Numbered from the stretch's first letter, positions 15,510 through 23,953 are shown. The stretch is DNA of 43,485 nucleotides from Pyrinomonadaceae bacterium (GCA_022843305.1 JALHNX010000023.1:1-43485), one strand, 5' to 3'. Numbers and translations: made by a program. The notes: a model not told the origin generated them from the letters alone.

Positions 15510-15690
15510 GTCAGAACCGCCGGCGGTAGCGGGCGAGTTTATTTCAGTCGGCAGTTGGCGGTTGGCAGAAAGCAGTTAATCATCAACAGAATCTTGACTG
15601 TTGACTGCTGCTGCAGACTGCTGTTGCAGACTGCTGCTGCAGACTGCCAACCAACGAATTACCCGCCACGTAGGCGCAGGCGGTTCTGAC
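15510..15690. repeat. 181-bp MITE-like element with nested heptad array
   Basis: Perfect 12-bp terminal inverted repeats GTCAGAACCGCC (15510-15521) and its complement (15679-15690) are followed inside by further partial pairing (GCGGG/CCCGC). The interior holds 7-bp words (GTTGGCG, GTTGGCA; about 15543-15570) and a 13-bp-period array CTGCTGCAGACTG (about 15597-15645). No open frame is inside. No target duplication is clear. Confidence 0.75.
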
Positions 15691-15693
15691 AAG

Positions 15694-15726
15694 AAAAGCC
15701 GTCTTCAAAGTTGAAGACGGCTTTTT
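15694..15726. terminator. bidirectional terminator between convergent genes
   Basis: GCCGTCTTCA, loop AAGT, TGAAGACGGC, with an A run before and a T run after, so it can work on both strands for the beta-helix gene and the DUF1501 gene. Confidence 0.88.
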
Positions 15727-15745
15727 CACGCTTTGAGGATGATTT

Positions 15746-17011
15746 CTAGCTGAGGAAACCTTTGAATTTATTTGCATTCGCCGAATGGTTCGGGAAGATT
15801 TTAGCGAGATTTTTGTTGCCCAGATGTTTCTGCGCGACTTCGCCGAAAACGTCGCGGAAATCGGTCGTCACGGCGAGATCTCTGCCGTCATTGAGCCGGT
15901 CGGGTTTCAAACCTTGCCAATCGCCGTAAACTTTGCCGCCTTTGACCGAATTTCCGATGACGAACATCGCGTTGCCGTGTCCGTGGTCGGTGCCGTTCGA
16001 GCCGTTCTGGCGCGCCGTTCTGCCGAATTCGCTCATCGTCAAAATAACGACATCGTCCATCCGTTTGCCGAGATCGGTCACGAGCGCCGTAATTGACGCG
16101 CCGAAATTCAGTAAAAGATTGGCAAGCTGTCCGCGCGCGCCGCCCTGATTGAGATGCGTGTCCCAATTCAAACCCGGCGTATCGGTAAACGCGATTTCCA
16201 GACCGACGTCGGATTTAATAAGTTGCGCGATCTGCCGCAGCGAACGACCGAACGGCGTATTCGGATACGCAGCGCCGTTTTCCGGTTTGAACTGCGCCGG
16301 ATTTGCTGTTTTAAGATAATTGACCGCTTCGAAAGTTTCCTTGCCGGTTTCGCCCAAAGAATCTTTTGAATTCTGTTCATAAACGCCTTCAAAACCGCCC
16401 TGCAAGGATTTTGTGTAAATTCCCGCTTTGAGAGAAAAATCGGCGAGATTGGTCATCGCAATCGTCGGGTATCTGCCCATCAACGAGCGCGGCGTTTGCT
16501 GTGTGAGCGAAACGGCGCGGAAAGCCGAGTCGTCTTTTCCGGCGGAAGTTTGCAGAACGCGGCTCAGCCAGCCGTCGCGCGTGCCTTTATTGCCGGGCGT
16601 TCCCGATTCCATGTAATCCTGCGCGTCGAAATGCGAGCGCGTATTGTCGGGCGAACCCGCCGAATTAACAATCGCGAGCTGTTTGTTGCGCCAGAGTGCT
16701 TCAAACGATTTCAGCGACGGGTGAAGACCGAAAAAGCCGTCGAGATTAACCGCGCCGTCCACGCTGTTCGGCTTCGGAACGGCGATGTTCGGGCGCAGAT
16801 TGTAATATTCGCTCTCGCCGTAGGGAACAACCATATTCAGCCCGTCAACCGCACCGCGCTGAAAGATAGTGATGAGAATTTTCTTTCTGCCGCTGCGGTC
16901 GGAAATGGTTTGCGCGTTGGCGAATTGATGAAGAAAATTCGGTGCTGCCGCCATCAAACCGAAACTTGCCAGCGCGATTCCGCTCGATTTCAAAAAATAA
17001 CGTCTGTCCAT
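15746..17011 (-). CDS. DUF1501 family protein, Tat-exported
   Basis: 421 aa. The N-terminus MDRRYFLKSSGIALASFGL is a twin-arginine signal. The body has RKKILITIFQRGAVDGLNMVVPYGE, FGLHPSLKSF, and near the end TMSEFGRTARQNGSNGTDHGHGNAMFV, typical of DUF1501 (sulfatase-fold related). These proteins are almost always encoded next to a DUF1800 protein; here the DUF1800 gene is about 2.3 kb away on the same strand, with two other genes between. Function of the pair is not established. AGAGGT lies before the ATG. Confidence 0.9.
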   Translation of the reverse strand: MDRRYFLKSSGIALASFGLMAAAPNFLHQFANAQTISDRSGRKKILITIFQRGAVDGLNMVVPYGESEYYNLRPNIAVPKPNSVDGAVNLDGFFGLHPSLKSFEALWRNKQLAIVNSAGSPDNTRSHFDAQDYMESGTPGNKGTRDGWLSRVLQTSAGKDDSAFRAVSLTQQTPRSLMGRYPTIAMTNLADFSLKAGIYTKSLQGGFEGVYEQNSKDSLGETGKETFEAVNYLKTANPAQFKPENGAAYPNTPFGRSLRQIAQLIKSDVGLEIAFTDTPGLNWDTHLNQGGARGQLANLLLNFGASITALVTDLGKRMDDVVILTMSEFGRTARQNGSNGTDHGHGNAMFVIGNSVKGGKVYGDWQGLKPDRLNDGRDLAVTTDFRDVFGEVAQKHLGNKNLAKIFPNHSANANKFKGFLS

Positions 17012-17109
17012 TAATGCTTTACCTCTTTGAAATAAACTTTCGCTTTTTCAGCTGTTTTTTAGACGCGCCGGAAGTTAGTTTGGTTAGTTTATTATTCAAC
17101 TAAAATTAA

Positions 17110-17143
17110 TTTTCCGCGCTTTGACCTTTAAGCGCGGTTTTTT
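17110..17143 (+). terminator. intrinsic terminator-like hairpin in the leader of the oxygenase gene
   Basis: CCGCGCTT (17114-17121) and AAGCGCGG (17130-17137) pair across an 8-nt loop and are followed by six T on the plus strand. It stands 45 nt before the start of the next plus-strand gene, between divergent genes, where no plus-strand gene needs ending. Confidence 0.7.
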
Positions 17144-17188
17144 CATAATTCAAACGGACTGTTGTTTTTAAACTTCGCCGAAAAAATT

Positions 17189-18004
17189 ATGAGAGAAGAA
17201 CTTGTCAAACTTATTTTAGAAAGATTGGAAAAAGAAGCCGACGGGATAAAAGCCGATTTTCACGCTGACAAAGGCATCAAGACGCGCTTTACGGCGATTG
17301 ATAATTTTTTCCCCGAAGAAGTGGCGCGAAAAATCTACGAAGCCTTTCCGCCGTTCGATAAAATGCGTCTTCTCGACAGCTTTCGCGAGAAAAAATACAC
17401 GTCGAAAGATTTCGACCATTTCGATCCGCTGATGAAGAATGCGACGTTTGCTTTTCAGGACGAGAGAGTTTTACGGAAAGTTGCCGAACTGACGGGAATC
17501 GAAGATCCGAAAGGCGATCCGCATCTTTACGCGGGCGGTTTGAGTGCGATGACGCGAGGGCATTTTCTGAATCCGCACATTGATAATTCGCACGAATACG
17601 AGCAGAAATATTACCGCGTTTTGAACCTGCTTTATTACTGTACGCCTGACTGGAAACCGGAAAACGGCGGAAATCTCGAACTCTGGGACGAAGAAGTTAC
17701 CGAAGCCGTCGAGATTCCGAGCCTTTTCAACCGGCTCGTTCTGATGGCGACCAACGATAAATCCTTCCATTCGGTCAACGAAGTAAAAGCGGACGGCGCA
17801 CGCTGCTGCGTTTCAAATTATTATTTCTCGCCGCATTCGCCGAACGGCTACGAAACCTCGCACGTCACCTATTTTCAAGCGCGACCCGAACAAAAAATCC
17901 GCCGTCTTGTAACGAAAGTTGACAGCGACATCAGAACCGCCGTCCGAAAGGTTTTCAAAAAAGGCTTTGCCAAAAAGGATTTATACGAAGGCGAAGAAAA
18001 TTGA
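17189..18004 (+). CDS. 2-oxoglutarate/Fe(II)-dependent oxygenase, prolyl-4-hydroxylase-like
   Basis: 271 aa. Iron ligands are visible: His130 and Asp132 in NPHIDNSHEYE and His194 in DKSFHSVNEV. Arg205 (ARCCVSNYYF) is at the position that binds the 2-oxoglutarate carboxylate. The sheet around YYRVLNLLYYCTPDW is typical of the family. The substrate is unknown; it could be a protein side chain or small molecule. The start at ATG 17189 is preferred over an upstream in-frame TTG at 17162. It lies between the DUF1501 and DUF1800 genes, on the opposite strand. Confidence 0.82.
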   Translation: MREELVKLILERLEKEADGIKADFHADKGIKTRFTAIDNFFPEEVARKIYEAFPPFDKMRLLDSFREKKYTSKDFDHFDPLMKNATFAFQDERVLRKVAELTGIEDPKGDPHLYAGGLSAMTRGHFLNPHIDNSHEYEQKYYRVLNLLYYCTPDWKPENGGNLELWDEEVTEAVEIPSLFNRLVLMATNDKSFHSVNEVKADGARCCVSNYYFSPHSPNGYETSHVTYFQARPEQKIRRLVTKVDSDIRTAVRKVFKKGFAKKDLYEGEEN

Positions 18005-18006
18005 AC

Positions 18007-18089
18007 ATCAGTATAGTGAGCGGTAGCGAACACGTGTAACAACAAAATTTTGATTAAGAAACAAACTCGCTACCGCTCGCTATACTGAT
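18007..18089. repeat. 83-bp inverted repeat between convergent genes
   Basis: Arms 18007-18029 and 18067-18089 pair over 23 bp with one G-T position (core GAGCGGTAGCGA). The loop is 37 nt. It spans from 2 nt after the oxygenase stop into the stop codon of the serine hydrolase. A T-rich run follows on the plus strand, so it may terminate transcription. Its core GCGGTAGCG also occurs near the end of the 15510 element. Confidence 0.85.
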
Positions 18090-19108
18090 TATTTTTTGCC
18101 GAAAATCAGTCTGCCCAAAAATTCGCGGTCGTCGTATTGCCCGAAATTTCCGTAACGAACGACGACTAAATCTTTTGAAGGGATAATGTAAAGGCGTTGA
18201 TTGCCCGCGCCTGCCGCTATATATAAATCTTTGATTTCTTCGCCGTCAACTTTTTCGATGCGCATCAACTGCGTCTGTCCGCGCGGGTCAAATCCGGCAC
18301 GGTTGAGCCAGAAAGTGATGCCGTAAGCCGGATTGGCTTTTGTGCCGACAACTAATTCATCGAGTAGGTTTTTAGCAATAATTTGTTTGCCGTTCCATTT
18401 CCCGCCGTTTTTCAGGAAAAGCCCAAATTTTATCCATTCGCGTGCCGTCAGATTCGCGCCTTGCGGCAATAAAGGATTCCCGCCGCTCGTTCGCCAGAAA
18501 AAGACTTTCAAACCGAGCGGGTCAAAAATCCGTTTTTGGAGATATTCCATCACCGACTGTTTTCGCGGCGCGAGCTTGCGTCGCATCACTTCGCCGAAAA
18601 TCTGAAACGGCGCGGGACCGTATTCAAATCTTTTTCCGGCTTCGTATTCGACTGAAGAATTTATCGCGTCGGAATATTCGGGAACACGTCCGATTTCTCC
18701 CGCGTCAATTCCGCTCGTTAATGATAAAAGCTGGCGGAGCGTGATATTTGCTTTTTGTTTGTCGGCTTTCCATTCGGTGAGCGTTTCGGAAACCTTTTCG
18801 TCAAAACTTTTAAAGAGCTTATCTTCGATTGCCGCCGCAAGCATCACGCCCGAAAAAGATTTCGTGCCGCTGGCGATAAACCACGGCATTTCCGCCGTGT
18901 GACCGTTTTGATATTCCTCGAAAACGATCTTATCGCCCTTCATCACCAGAACCGCTTTACCGCGATTTTCCGACGAATACTCAGCCGTGAGCTTGTAGCG
19001 TTCCTGCTCGGTTAACAGCTTTGAATTTTGCGCTTTGACCGCGCAGCCGAATGAAAAAAGCAGAAAAATTGAAAGACTCAAGTAAACTAATTTGCTCATA
19101 ATTTTCAT
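18089..19108 (-). CDS. serine hydrolase, beta-lactamase/penicillin-binding-protein-like
   Basis: 339 aa with an N-terminal export signal (LVYLSLSIFLLFSFGCAV; the Cys may be a weak lipobox). The active-site motif SxxK is S80-G-T-K83 in WFIASGTKSFSG. NITLRQLLSLTSGID and EYGPAPFQIFGEVMRR are typical of the class C beta-lactamase-like serine hydrolases. YG at the YxN position is common in this subgroup. Probably a periplasmic esterase or peptidase, not a resistance enzyme. A second Met three residues in (MSKLVYL) is an alternative start. Confidence 0.87.
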   Translation of the reverse strand: MKIMSKLVYLSLSIFLLFSFGCAVKAQNSKLLTEQERYKLTAEYSSENRGKAVLVMKGDKIVFEEYQNGHTAEMPWFIASGTKSFSGVMLAAAIEDKLFKSFDEKVSETLTEWKADKQKANITLRQLLSLTSGIDAGEIGRVPEYSDAINSSVEYEAGKRFEYGPAPFQIFGEVMRRKLAPRKQSVMEYLQKRIFDPLGLKVFFWRTSGGNPLLPQGANLTAREWIKFGLFLKNGGKWNGKQIIAKNLLDELVVGTKANPAYGITFWLNRAGFDPRGQTQLMRIEKVDGEEIKDLYIAAGAGNQRLYIIPSKDLVVVRYGNFGQYDDREFLGRLIFGKK

Positions 19109-19115
19109 TAAATGT

Positions 19116-19183
19116 CCGGCAAACTAAAGTTTGCCGGTAAGCGTTTGCCATGTCCGGCGGCGGCAACAAACTGAAGTTTGTTG
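19116..19183. repeat. two palindromes sharing an AAACTRAAGTTT core
   Basis: A perfect 22-nt palindromic hairpin (19116-19137, CCGGCAAAC, loop TAAA) and a 20-nt one (19164-19183, CAACAAAC, loop TGAA) lie upstream of the serine hydrolase start. The shared core also occurs in the right arm of the family B element at 11606 and, altered, at 33156. Confidence 0.75.
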
Positions 19184-19266
19184 TACTTTTAATTCCCGAT
19201 TTGCCAAAAAAAAGCAGCCAGTTATCAGCGGAACTGACAACTGACCGCTGATCATTGATTGAAAAA

Positions 19267-21249
19267 CTATTGCCGCTGAAATTCGGGCGTTCCCAAAACT
19301 AAGCTGACCACTTTAAAGACTTCCGCGTTGCCGCTCGGCGTTAATAAACGCGCCTGTCGATTCATTCTGCCGCCTTGCTGGCGCATATTCGGCATTTCCA
19401 AATCGTCATCAACTTCGGCGGGCGATTTTACGTCCGGCAAGGGCTGTTCGATCTGTTTCAAAAGCGTCGCTTTCGTGTTCGGCGAAATGTCGTTATCAAG
19501 CACGACCGCGATAGTTTTATCAAGAATCGCCGCTTTGCTGTTTGCCTCGAAAATCTTCAAATTCGCCTCTGTTCCGGGAATTCGATTCGATGCCAGCGCG
19601 ACGGCAAAGTTCAATCTTTCAAGCAGCGCACCCGCGTTGACCCAATCTTCCGCCGTGTCCGGATAACCCGTCGGCGCTTGATAGCCGTAGGGAACTTCGC
19701 CAAGTTTGTTAAGCATCGCAAGGATTGCCGGAGAAGAATTCGTGTCCGCGCCGATCGTGCGAATCGCGCTGATTGCAAGCTCAAACGGCGTTTTGATCTT
19801 CGCGCGGTAATTTTCCGGCGCGAAAAATTCCTTGTCCGTGAAAAGTGCTTTGAGCGTTGTTTTGATGTCGCCTTTCGAATCCTGAAAGGCTTTCGCGACA
19901 CGTTTGACCAGATCTTCGTTCGGATTATCCGAGACGAATTTAACGGCGAGTTTTTTAGCGATAAATCGTGCGGTCGAAGGATGCGCGACCAGAATATCAA
20001 TCACTTTCAAACCGTCTTTCATTCCGCCTTCGCTGATCTTTTGTCCGAGAACGGTTTTCGTTCCCGATTCGTGCCAGCGTTCGTTGAAATAAAACTCGCC
20101 CGATTCGATGTCGTCGGGAATTCCGGCTTGTCTTTGCAGACGATTAAGGGCGCGGTTTTCATTGCCTTGAATATCATCGGCGGCAGCGCGGCGATAACCG
20201 CGCGGATCGGCAATCGTCCAGCCCGTAAAGGCTTTGGCGACTTCGACAATATCCTGTTGCGTATAGCCGCCGTCAACGCCGAGCGTGTGAAGCTCCATCA
20301 ACTCGCGGGCGTAATTTTCGTTGATTCCGCGCCGGCGGTTCTGCTGATTTTTTAATTGATTTAAGCGTTGGTCGAGCTGTGCGTCGGTCCAGCCGCGCTG
20401 TTCTTTGATGCGCTCGCGCTGACGCTCATTCAACTGCCCGTTTTGCAGCATTCTCAGAAGACGATTGTTGCCGTTATTCTGCTGTGCGTTCGGCGAACGG
20501 CTTTCAAAATTGTCGAGATAAAAGAGCATTGCGGGATGCTGTGCCGTGCCGACGACCAAATCCTTAAAGTTTCCGAGCGCGTTTTTGCGAATTACGTCGC
20601 GTTCGTAAGACGGAATATACCAGCGCACGGCGGCTTTTCCGGCAAAGACGTTGAAATGATTTTGCCAGAAATCAACCATTACTTCCTGCAATTGTTTTTC
20701 CGAGTAAACGGCGCGCAGAACGCGGTTTGCCGTAATTTGCGGAACGAGTTGGGCGGCGGGTCGCAAATCGTATTTTTGGTAATATTCGCGCAGTTTTGCC
20801 TGCCGTTCGCGGCGGTCATTTTCCGTCATCTGCCGGTCGGCGTTTTGATTGTTGTTTGCCTGATTGTTTTGGGCTTGATTGTTTCTGCCGCCTTCGAGCC
20901 GGCGAAGCAACGCGCCCGGGTTCGGGTATTTGGCGAAAACTTCGGCGGTCGTCATATTGAAGATTTCCAGAGGTTTAACCTTCGCATCGGCGACCGGATC
21001 GGTTATCGAAGCGGGATTAAGCTGCTGTTCGATGTATTTCTGCAGACCCATCGCCTTGACCTTTTCGATGTCGCCCGGACGCGCGCCGAATCCGAGACGG
21101 TTGAGAACGTGCATGATCTTCTGCTCTTCGGTCAGGGCTTTGGTTTTATTGTTCGTCCGCCCTTCGCCGAACGCGAAAACCGGCGCGCTGATCGCCAAAA
21201 CCATTAAAAATGCGGTAATTTTGTGAATTAACGGGTAATTTCTTTTCAT
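19267..21249 (-). CDS. DUF1800 family secreted protein
   Basis: 660 aa. A signal peptide (ITAFLMVLAISAPVFAF) is followed by the DUF1800 opening KIMHVLNRLGFGARPGDIEKVKAMGLQKYIEQQLNP. Later motifs are MVDFWQNHFNVF, NENYARELMELHTLGVDGGYTQQDIVEVAKAFTGW and FYFNERWHESGTKTVLG, all typical. A Gln/Asn-rich insert covers about residues 120-145. The role is unknown; it pairs genetically with DUF1501 proteins and is thought to be exported. Confidence 0.92.
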   Translation of the reverse strand: MKRNYPLIHKITAFLMVLAISAPVFAFGEGRTNNKTKALTEEQKIMHVLNRLGFGARPGDIEKVKAMGLQKYIEQQLNPASITDPVADAKVKPLEIFNMTTAEVFAKYPNPGALLRRLEGGRNNQAQNNQANNNQNADRQMTENDRRERQAKLREYYQKYDLRPAAQLVPQITANRVLRAVYSEKQLQEVMVDFWQNHFNVFAGKAAVRWYIPSYERDVIRKNALGNFKDLVVGTAQHPAMLFYLDNFESRSPNAQQNNGNNRLLRMLQNGQLNERQRERIKEQRGWTDAQLDQRLNQLKNQQNRRRGINENYARELMELHTLGVDGGYTQQDIVEVAKAFTGWTIADPRGYRRAAADDIQGNENRALNRLQRQAGIPDDIESGEFYFNERWHESGTKTVLGQKISEGGMKDGLKVIDILVAHPSTARFIAKKLAVKFVSDNPNEDLVKRVAKAFQDSKGDIKTTLKALFTDKEFFAPENYRAKIKTPFELAISAIRTIGADTNSSPAILAMLNKLGEVPYGYQAPTGYPDTAEDWVNAGALLERLNFAVALASNRIPGTEANLKIFEANSKAAILDKTIAVVLDNDISPNTKATLLKQIEQPLPDVKSPAEVDDDLEMPNMRQQGGRMNRQARLLTPSGNAEVFKVVSLVLGTPEFQRQ

Positions 21250-21350
21250 TGCGGTAAAACCTCAAAAAATTTTATGATTGCATCGCTGTCAGCGAAAATA
21301 TTCTGCTTGGTTAGACGCGGGGAATTTGCAAAAGGGCGAAAAAAAAGTTT

Positions 21351-21440
21351 GTCAGTTGTCCGTTCTCCGTTGTCCTTTGTAAATTATTAAAATAACCGCG
21401 AGAAATAAAACAACGGGCAAAGGACAACTGACAACGGACA
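21351..21440 (+). repeat. heptad hairpin upstream of the 172-aa protein gene
   Basis: GTCAGTT, GTCCGTT, CTCCGTT, GTCCTTT (21351-21378) and AACGGGC, AAAGGAC, AACTGAC, AACGGAC (21412-21439) are inverted arms with a 33-nt loop. The same words recur at 40117-40186. This copy lies in the space between divergent genes. Confidence 0.85.
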
Positions 21441-21480
21441 AATATTCATCTAAACCATCGAAATTTGCCCGAAAATTGGT

Positions 21481-21486
21481 TATAAT
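21481..21486 (+). promoter_or_regulatory. -10 box of the exported-protein genes
   Basis: A perfect TATAAT stands 35 bp before the ATG; the -35 region (TCGAAA, 17 bp upstream) is weak. Confidence 0.45.
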
Positions 21487-21520
21487 AGACAGGTAAATTT
21501 ACCCGAAGGAAATAAAAGTT

Positions 21521-22039
21521 ATGAAGTTAAATAAATTCTCGTTTCTGTTTTCCGCCGTTCTCGGTCTGTTTTTGGGAGTTTCGGCGTTCGCCCAAATCCA
21601 AACTTTCAGCGATATAAATGTCGAATACACATTCGATGTGCCGAACGCGACATGGAAAATGACCGCGAAACCTTCGACGACGAGTCCGAATGTCGAATAT
21701 ACTTACGGCGACCGTTCCGCCGGGTATCTCGAAGTCCGCAAATTGACGGTCAAAGCCGACGATTTGCTGTCGGATGTAATCGCCGGTGAGGAAGAAAAGC
21801 TGAAATTTTTAAGAGGCTATGTTGCCGGAAAGGAAGAAAATTTTGCGGGAAATCTGCGCGGCACGGCTTTTAACTTCGAATACATCGCAACGGGCAGAAA
21901 TATGAGCGGCAGATTTTATTTCCTCAGAGCCAACCCGACAACCGTCTATGTTCTGCGCTTTACGGCGCAAAAGGAAAAACTCGTGTCCATCCGCAATCAA
22001 ACCGATTCGATTGCGCGGACTTTTCAAATCAAAAAGTAA
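21521..22039 (+). CDS. exported protein of unknown function (172 aa)
   Basis: A clear signal peptide (FLFSAVLGLFLGVSAFAQ) precedes a domain of about 150 residues: FSDINVEYTFDVPNATWKM, DRSAGYLEVRKLTV, NFEYIATGRNMSGRFYFL and VYVLRFTAQKEKL. The alternating beta-rich pattern resembles PsbP/DUF1795-like folds, but I do not recognise the family with confidence. AAGGAA stands 10 nt before the ATG. The next gene on the same strand also encodes an exported protein. Confidence 0.7.
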   Translation: MKLNKFSFLFSAVLGLFLGVSAFAQIQTFSDINVEYTFDVPNATWKMTAKPSTTSPNVEYTYGDRSAGYLEVRKLTVKADDLLSDVIAGEEEKLKFLRGYVAGKEENFAGNLRGTAFNFEYIATGRNMSGRFYFLRANPTTVYVLRFTAQKEKLVSIRNQTDSIARTFQIKK

Positions 22040-22145
22040 TAATTTTGAAATTTCCGCGAAATCCGAATTTGTTTTTCCACCCGGAAAATTTAGACCGCGC
22101 GAAAATTTAAGAGTCAAAAAACAATTTGATTTTGAAGGAGAACCG

Positions 22146-22583
22146 ATGAAAAATCACCTTAAAGTTTCCTTAAAGATTGTCATCATATTTTTAATATTTT
22201 GCGTCTTTAGTTTCGCGCAAACTAAAGACACTCCGGAGAAAGATGCTCAGAAAATTGCTGAGGCGTGGATGCCGCTTTGGGATTCGGGAAAATATGATGA
22301 AAGTTATGAAGAGCTTTCAGAATCTACAAAGAAAAACATTGATAAGAGAACCTGGTTTGTTTATTGGAGCGGCGTTCGCAAGCCATTGGGTGAATTGAAA
22401 TCCCGAAAACTTTTTAAGGCAGAGTTTATAAAGTCTTTAGAAGTAATGCCTGACCGGGAAGGAGTTATTCTTCAATATAAAAGCTCATTTGAAAAGAAAG
22501 ATTCGGTGCTTGAAACATTTGGGTTGATACGCGAAAAAGACGGCACCTGGCGAGTCGGTCATTATCTTACTGACCAAAATTAA
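22146..22583 (+). CDS. DUF4019 family exported protein
   Basis: 145 aa from ATG 22146, which follows AAGGAG at 7 nt spacing. A signal peptide (IVIIFLIFCVFSFAQ) precedes AEAWMPLWDSGKYDESYEELS, FVYWSGVRKPLGELKSRKL, ILQYKSSFEKKDSVLETF and DGTWRVGHYL, the DUF4019 pattern. Function is unknown; an NTF2-like or immunity-type fold has been suggested for similar domains, which I cannot test. Open frame extends upstream to 21948 over the previous gene but has no support. Confidence 0.8.
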   Translation: MKNHLKVSLKIVIIFLIFCVFSFAQTKDTPEKDAQKIAEAWMPLWDSGKYDESYEELSESTKKNIDKRTWFVYWSGVRKPLGELKSRKLFKAEFIKSLEVMPDREGVILQYKSSFEKKDSVLETFGLIREKDGTWRVGHYLTDQN

Positions 22584-22585
22584 AT

Positions 22586-23857
22586 TTAGCTTTGAATCAA
22601 AAACTTCGCGCCGAAAGGCAGGATGTAGCCTTGCTTATTTTTATTGAGCGAAATTTCTTCCAAAGAACGCGCCTTGTGCAAACGCATCGGGCGCGTTTCC
22701 GTTTCGATTAAAGCGGTGATGATTTGAATGTCGAAGCGTTCGGCTTTTTGTAAAAGACTCCACGCGGTTTGACCGTTGACCTGATACGAGGCACAAAGGT
22801 TTTCGGCTAATATATTTGAATTTTCGGCTTTGAACCAGTTTAGAAAATCTGATCTTCCCAAACCGTCGGCGCATTCGGCTAAAAAGATGATCGTGCCGCC
22901 GTCGTTGCAGGCGAGCGAAGCTGTTTCCAATGCTTTGTGCGCCTGAATCATATTTAAATCGTATGGAAAACCGCCGCAGGAAACAATCACCAAATCGCGT
23001 TTTTCGGCGATTTCGACGGTGTGATTTGAAGCGTAAAACTCACAGCCCGCGCGGTGCGCCGCAATCCAATCGCCGCAGAATATTTCCGTCGCTTCGCCTT
23101 TGTCGTTCGTGATGGTGTTGATAGAAAACGACGGATTAATTTTTCCGGCAACCTGCATAAAGGCTTCGTGAACCGCATTTCCGTCCAAAATTCCCGTGCC
23201 GACACCGGCGCGGCGTGATCTTGTTTCGCAGTCGAAAGCCAGCCGGTGCGTCGCGGAAATTGTCTTTTCGGAAGCGAGACCGGGACAGATCAGTTTGCGT
23301 CCGCCCGTAAATCCCGCGAAATAATGAAACATGATGCCGCCGACGATGATCACGTGATCGTGTTCGGTCAAAGCACGGTTCAGCTTGATCGGCGTTCCGC
23401 CGATCTCGCCAAAGTTTGCGAATTGTTCTGAATCAAGCCCCGCGATTTGCATTAAATCCTTCGCCGTGTGGTCGAGCGTTTTGATGCGCTGGAAAATAAA
23501 CGGCGTGAGCAGTTCGCGTTTTTCTTCCGTCGTAACTTTGCGGTGAATGCCGGTGGCAAAAATAATGCTGATATTAAAAGGCATCGTGCCGTTGGCGATC
23601 AGACGGCGAACCAGTAAATTTACAACCTGCCCGCAAGCCGTTTGGCGCGTTGCGTCCGGCACGACGATAAGAACGCTTTCCCCTTCGCTGATTATTTCTT
23701 CAAGCGGTTTTGAATCAACCGGATTGTCGAAGCATGCGCCGATTTCCGCGTCCGTCAGCGGCGGAAGATGTTTTTCAAACCCTAAAATTTCAAATCGGTT
23801 TTCGTCGTATTCAAAGCGAATTTGGTTTTTTCCGTAGCGGAGTTCGATTGTCGGCAT
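22586..23857 (-). CDS. larA: LarA-type nickel-pincer lactate racemase family protein
   Basis: 423 aa. All key residues of Lactiplantibacillus LarA are present with matching spacing. VPDATRQ gives the Asp68/Arg71 pair. His105 (GIHRK), His178 (FHYF), pincer-bearing Lys188 (GGRK) and His204 (THRLAF) correspond to H108, H174, K184 and H200. The reaction is probably racemisation or epimerisation of a 2-hydroxy acid, using a nickel pincer nucleotide. The cofactor-making larB, larC and larE are not nearby. Family members act on several hydroxy acids, so lactate is a guess. Confidence 0.87.
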   Translation of the reverse strand: MPTIELRYGKNQIRFEYDENRFEILGFEKHLPPLTDAEIGACFDNPVDSKPLEEIISEGESVLIVVPDATRQTACGQVVNLLVRRLIANGTMPFNISIIFATGIHRKVTTEEKRELLTPFIFQRIKTLDHTAKDLMQIAGLDSEQFANFGEIGGTPIKLNRALTEHDHVIIVGGIMFHYFAGFTGGRKLICPGLASEKTISATHRLAFDCETRSRRAGVGTGILDGNAVHEAFMQVAGKINPSFSINTITNDKGEATEIFCGDWIAAHRAGCEFYASNHTVEIAEKRDLVIVSCGGFPYDLNMIQAHKALETASLACNDGGTIIFLAECADGLGRSDFLNWFKAENSNILAENLCASYQVNGQTAWSLLQKAERFDIQIITALIETETRPMRLHKARSLEEISLNKNKQGYILPFGAKFLIQS

Positions 23858-23865
23858 ATTTTTAT

Positions 23866-23939
23866 TTGCCCACGAAACACACGAAATAAACGAAAAAGAT
23901 TAGAAATATTTTTTTGTGTATTTCGTGTGTTTCGTGGGC
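23866..23939. repeat. 74-bp perfect-arm inverted repeat between two minus-strand genes
   Basis: Arms 23866-23887 and 23918-23939 are perfectly complementary over 22 bp. The left arm has a 9-bp period (CGAAACACA, CGAAATAAA, CGAAAAAGA), not 7. The right arm ends 14 bp from the CDF gene's stop and the left arm lies 8 nt before the larA start. Confidence 0.9.
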
Positions 23940-23953
23940 ATAGTTTCTTGAAT

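Noticed and set aside
15597-15645. Possible CRISPR-like short direct repeats (CTGCTGCAGACTG)
   Set aside because: The units are 13 bp and contiguous without spacers, and no cas gene is nearby.
19375-20355. Plus-strand open frame of 326 codons opposite the DUF1800 gene
   Set aside because: Composition is biased (Arg/Phe-rich) and it lies wholly within a well-supported gene; a codon-bias shadow.
21948-22145. Longer start for the DUF4019 gene overlapping the preceding gene
   Set aside because: It would hide the signal peptide, while ATG 22146 has a strong Shine-Dalgarno.
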